Shown here one piece after another: positions 31,091-32,452 of a stretch of 32,452 nucleotides of DNA (position 1 is its first letter; each line of letters opens with the position of its first letter). The DNA is from Wolinella sp052170135 (GTDB lineage: Bacteria; Campylobacterota; Campylobacteria; Campylobacterales; Helicobacteraceae). The stretch spans positions 1-32,452 of the forward strand of contig JBQNBC010000014.1 in the NCBI GenBank assembly GCA_052170135.1. Direction: 5' to 3'. The notes under the pieces are model-generated. The model saw nothing but the letters and a program-made list of their open reading frames with translations, did no database searches and was not told the DNA's origin. The translations under genes and the position numbers were made by a program.

Positions 31091-32452
31091 ATGAATCTAT
31101 CAAGTGTTGCAAATAAAATTTCCATAATCCTGGTTTTATTACTTATTCTAGGATTAGGAATCTTCTCAGTAAATAACTACCTACAAACCAAAGACAGCAC
31201 ACTAGCTGTCCTTACAGATAGCAAGCAAGAGACATTAAAAGGTCTCACGCTAACCGTGCGCGAATATTTTCAATCTAGAATGACAATAATGAACAAAGTC
31301 AAGCTTGCGATACCTAAAAAAGCCGAAGAGCTAAACTACGACTCAATCGCACCAATACTGAAAAACTCATTCCCATTCATGCCGCTTGATACAATTTTTG
31401 TCGGGCTAGAAAGTAACGGCAATCTAATCCAAGCCGACGAATCCTCAGAAAATATAACAACAGTACTAACACCAGAAAAAGACAACTTCGATGCTCGTGG
31501 TCGCGACTGGTATAAAACAGCAGTTGCGACAAACAAAAATGGCATAAGCGATCCATACATCGATGGTGTGACAAAAAAGATAGCAATGAGTACATTCTCG
31601 CCAATAACCAATACTGATGGAAAAATAATAGGTGCTATTGGTGCAGATATATTTTTAGACAGACTTCAAAAAGACATATCAGAGCTTAAGCTCGCTGGCA
31701 CAACTGAGTTTTTCATAGCCGACTCAAAATACCGAATCATCTCCCACCAAAACAAGAATCTAATAATGTCGCAAGAGTCGTATGTCGTTGAAATAGTCAA
31801 AAAACTATCCAACGCTGCAAATAGCGCGATAGACAAGCCTACCGGGATTCTTGCATTTAATGTTAATGGCGATGACAGAGTTGCGGTGTGCCAGAAAGAT
31901 TCTTACACCGGACTACTGTTTTGTATATCAAACTCCGTCTCAGAATACGATGCGATATTCAACGCAATTCTCTTTAAGCAGCTAATTACAATCTCGATAT
32001 TTACAATACTAATCGCGCTAATCCTACTCTATGTGGTCAAATATTTCCTAAGACCATTAAAAACTATTCAAGATTCCATGCTTGGATTCTTCTCGTATAT
32101 CAATAATGAACGCGAGAACGCGGAGCCAATTAATCTAAGCTCAAACGATGAATTTGGTGCCATGGCAAAAGCAATAAACAAAAATATAGAAAATGTCAGA
32201 AATGGCGTAGAACAGGACAGAATCTTGCTCAGCGAAACAGCACAAGTCATCGCCAAAGCAAAAGAAGGGCATCTTAGCAATCTAATCTCGCAAAAAGCAA
32301 ATAACCCACAGCTAGAAGAACTAAAAAATCTGATTAATGACATGCTAAAACGCTTTAATGAAAATCTAGCAGATGTAGTCGCAACCTTGGCACAATACTC
32401 GGATAACAATTTCACAGATCGCGTTCACAGTAATGTCGAGGGCGAAATACGC
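31091..32452 (+). CDS. Methyl-accepting chemotaxis protein with dCache amino-acid sensor, truncated by the window
   Basis: The first 454 residues of a chemoreceptor. TM1 at about 10-28, a periplasmic double-Cache domain to ~290, TM2 at about 297-320, then HAMP-like sequence and coiled coil; the signalling tip lies outside the window. The dCache amino-acid motif is recognisable: R138, W140, Y141, D158 and D186 match the spacing of R126, W128, Y129, D146 and D173 of PctA; the upstream Tyr is Phe133. So an L-amino acid ligand is inferred. Start: ATG at 31091 with AAGGAAGG upstream. It appears to be transcribed from the promoter at 30885-30914. Confidence 0.93.
   Translation, partial: MNLSSVANKISIILVLLLILGLGIFSVNNYLQTKDSTLAVLTDSKQETLKGLTLTVREYFQSRMTIMNKVKLAIPKKAEELNYDSIAPILKNSFPFMPLDTIFVGLESNGNLIQADESSENITTVLTPEKDNFDARGRDWYKTAVATNKNGISDPYIDGVTKKIAMSTFSPITNTDGKIIGAIGADIFLDRLQKDISELKLAGTTEFFIADSKYRIISHQNKNLIMSQESYVVEIVKKLSNAANSAIDKPTGILAFNVNGDDRVAVCQKDSYTGLLFCISNSVSEYDAIFNAILFKQLITISIFTILIALILLYVVKYFLRPLKTIQDSMLGFFSYINNERENAEPINLSSNDEFGAMAKAINKNIENVRNGVEQDRILLSETAQVIAKAKEGHLSNLISQKANNPQLEELKNLINDMLKRFNENLADVVATLAQYSDNNFTDRVHSNVEGEIR

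Noticed and set aside
1..32452. CRISPR array, insertion sequence, prophage or integrative element
   Set aside because: No regularly spaced repeats, transposase or integrase frames, or flanking direct repeats at the tRNA genes were seen.

Overview
The window looks like a chromosomal segment of a Helicobacter-type member of the Campylobacterota. Evidence: a nuo operon in which canonical nuoE and nuoF are replaced by a NuoE-like 77-residue protein and a NuoF-like protein, as in H. pylori; a BioV-type biotin esterase, a family described from Helicobacter; a short-form pgi; and a ffh-rpsP-khpA-rimM-trmD-rplS order. G+C is low to moderate (about 40-45% by eye). I cannot name a species.

Layout. (1) 1-6635, minus: nuoA-B-C-D, NuoE-like, a NuoF/GltD-like fusion and the first 466 codons of nuoG, translationally coupled. 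(2) 6925-13466, minus: gap-pgi-pfkA-acd-pgk, a central-carbon operon closed by a good intrinsic terminator. (3) 13668-14702, minus: selD, read through an in-frame UGA at the catalytic position, so SelD is itself a predicted selenoprotein. (4) 14934-18453, minus: ffh-rpsP-khpA-rimM-trmD-rplS. (5) 18767-19177, plus: a Fur/PerR-family regulator. (6) 19329-19405, minus: tRNA-Arg(GCG), followed by a pseudo-REC-PAS-GGDEF-EAL c-di-GMP protein. (7) 21919-22341, plus: HU, then tRNA-Arg(CCU). (8) 22525-24318: a YihY-family membrane protein (minus) and bioV (plus), diverging from a region rich in inverted repeats. (9) 24285-30727, minus: a CZB-containing chemoreceptor, pepD, a WecA-like transferase and an N6-adenine methylase fused to one specificity domain. 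(10) 31091 to the end, plus: a dCache amino-acid-type chemoreceptor, cut by the window edge and preceded by a possible 16-codon leader peptide.

How the genes fit together: the operons cover respiratory electron entry (complex I with an unusual input module), sugar-phosphate metabolism (including phosphofructokinase, which H. pylori and C. jejuni lack, and an ADP-forming acyl-CoA synthetase), translation and protein export, selenium metabolism, biotin synthesis, envelope glycan initiation and chemotaxis/c-di-GMP signalling. The strongest points for follow-up are the NuoF-GltD fusion, the Sec-containing SelD, the glycolytic operon with PFK, the competing hairpins between ffh and rpsP, and the BioV insertion. 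I found no CRISPR array, insertion sequence, prophage or rRNA.
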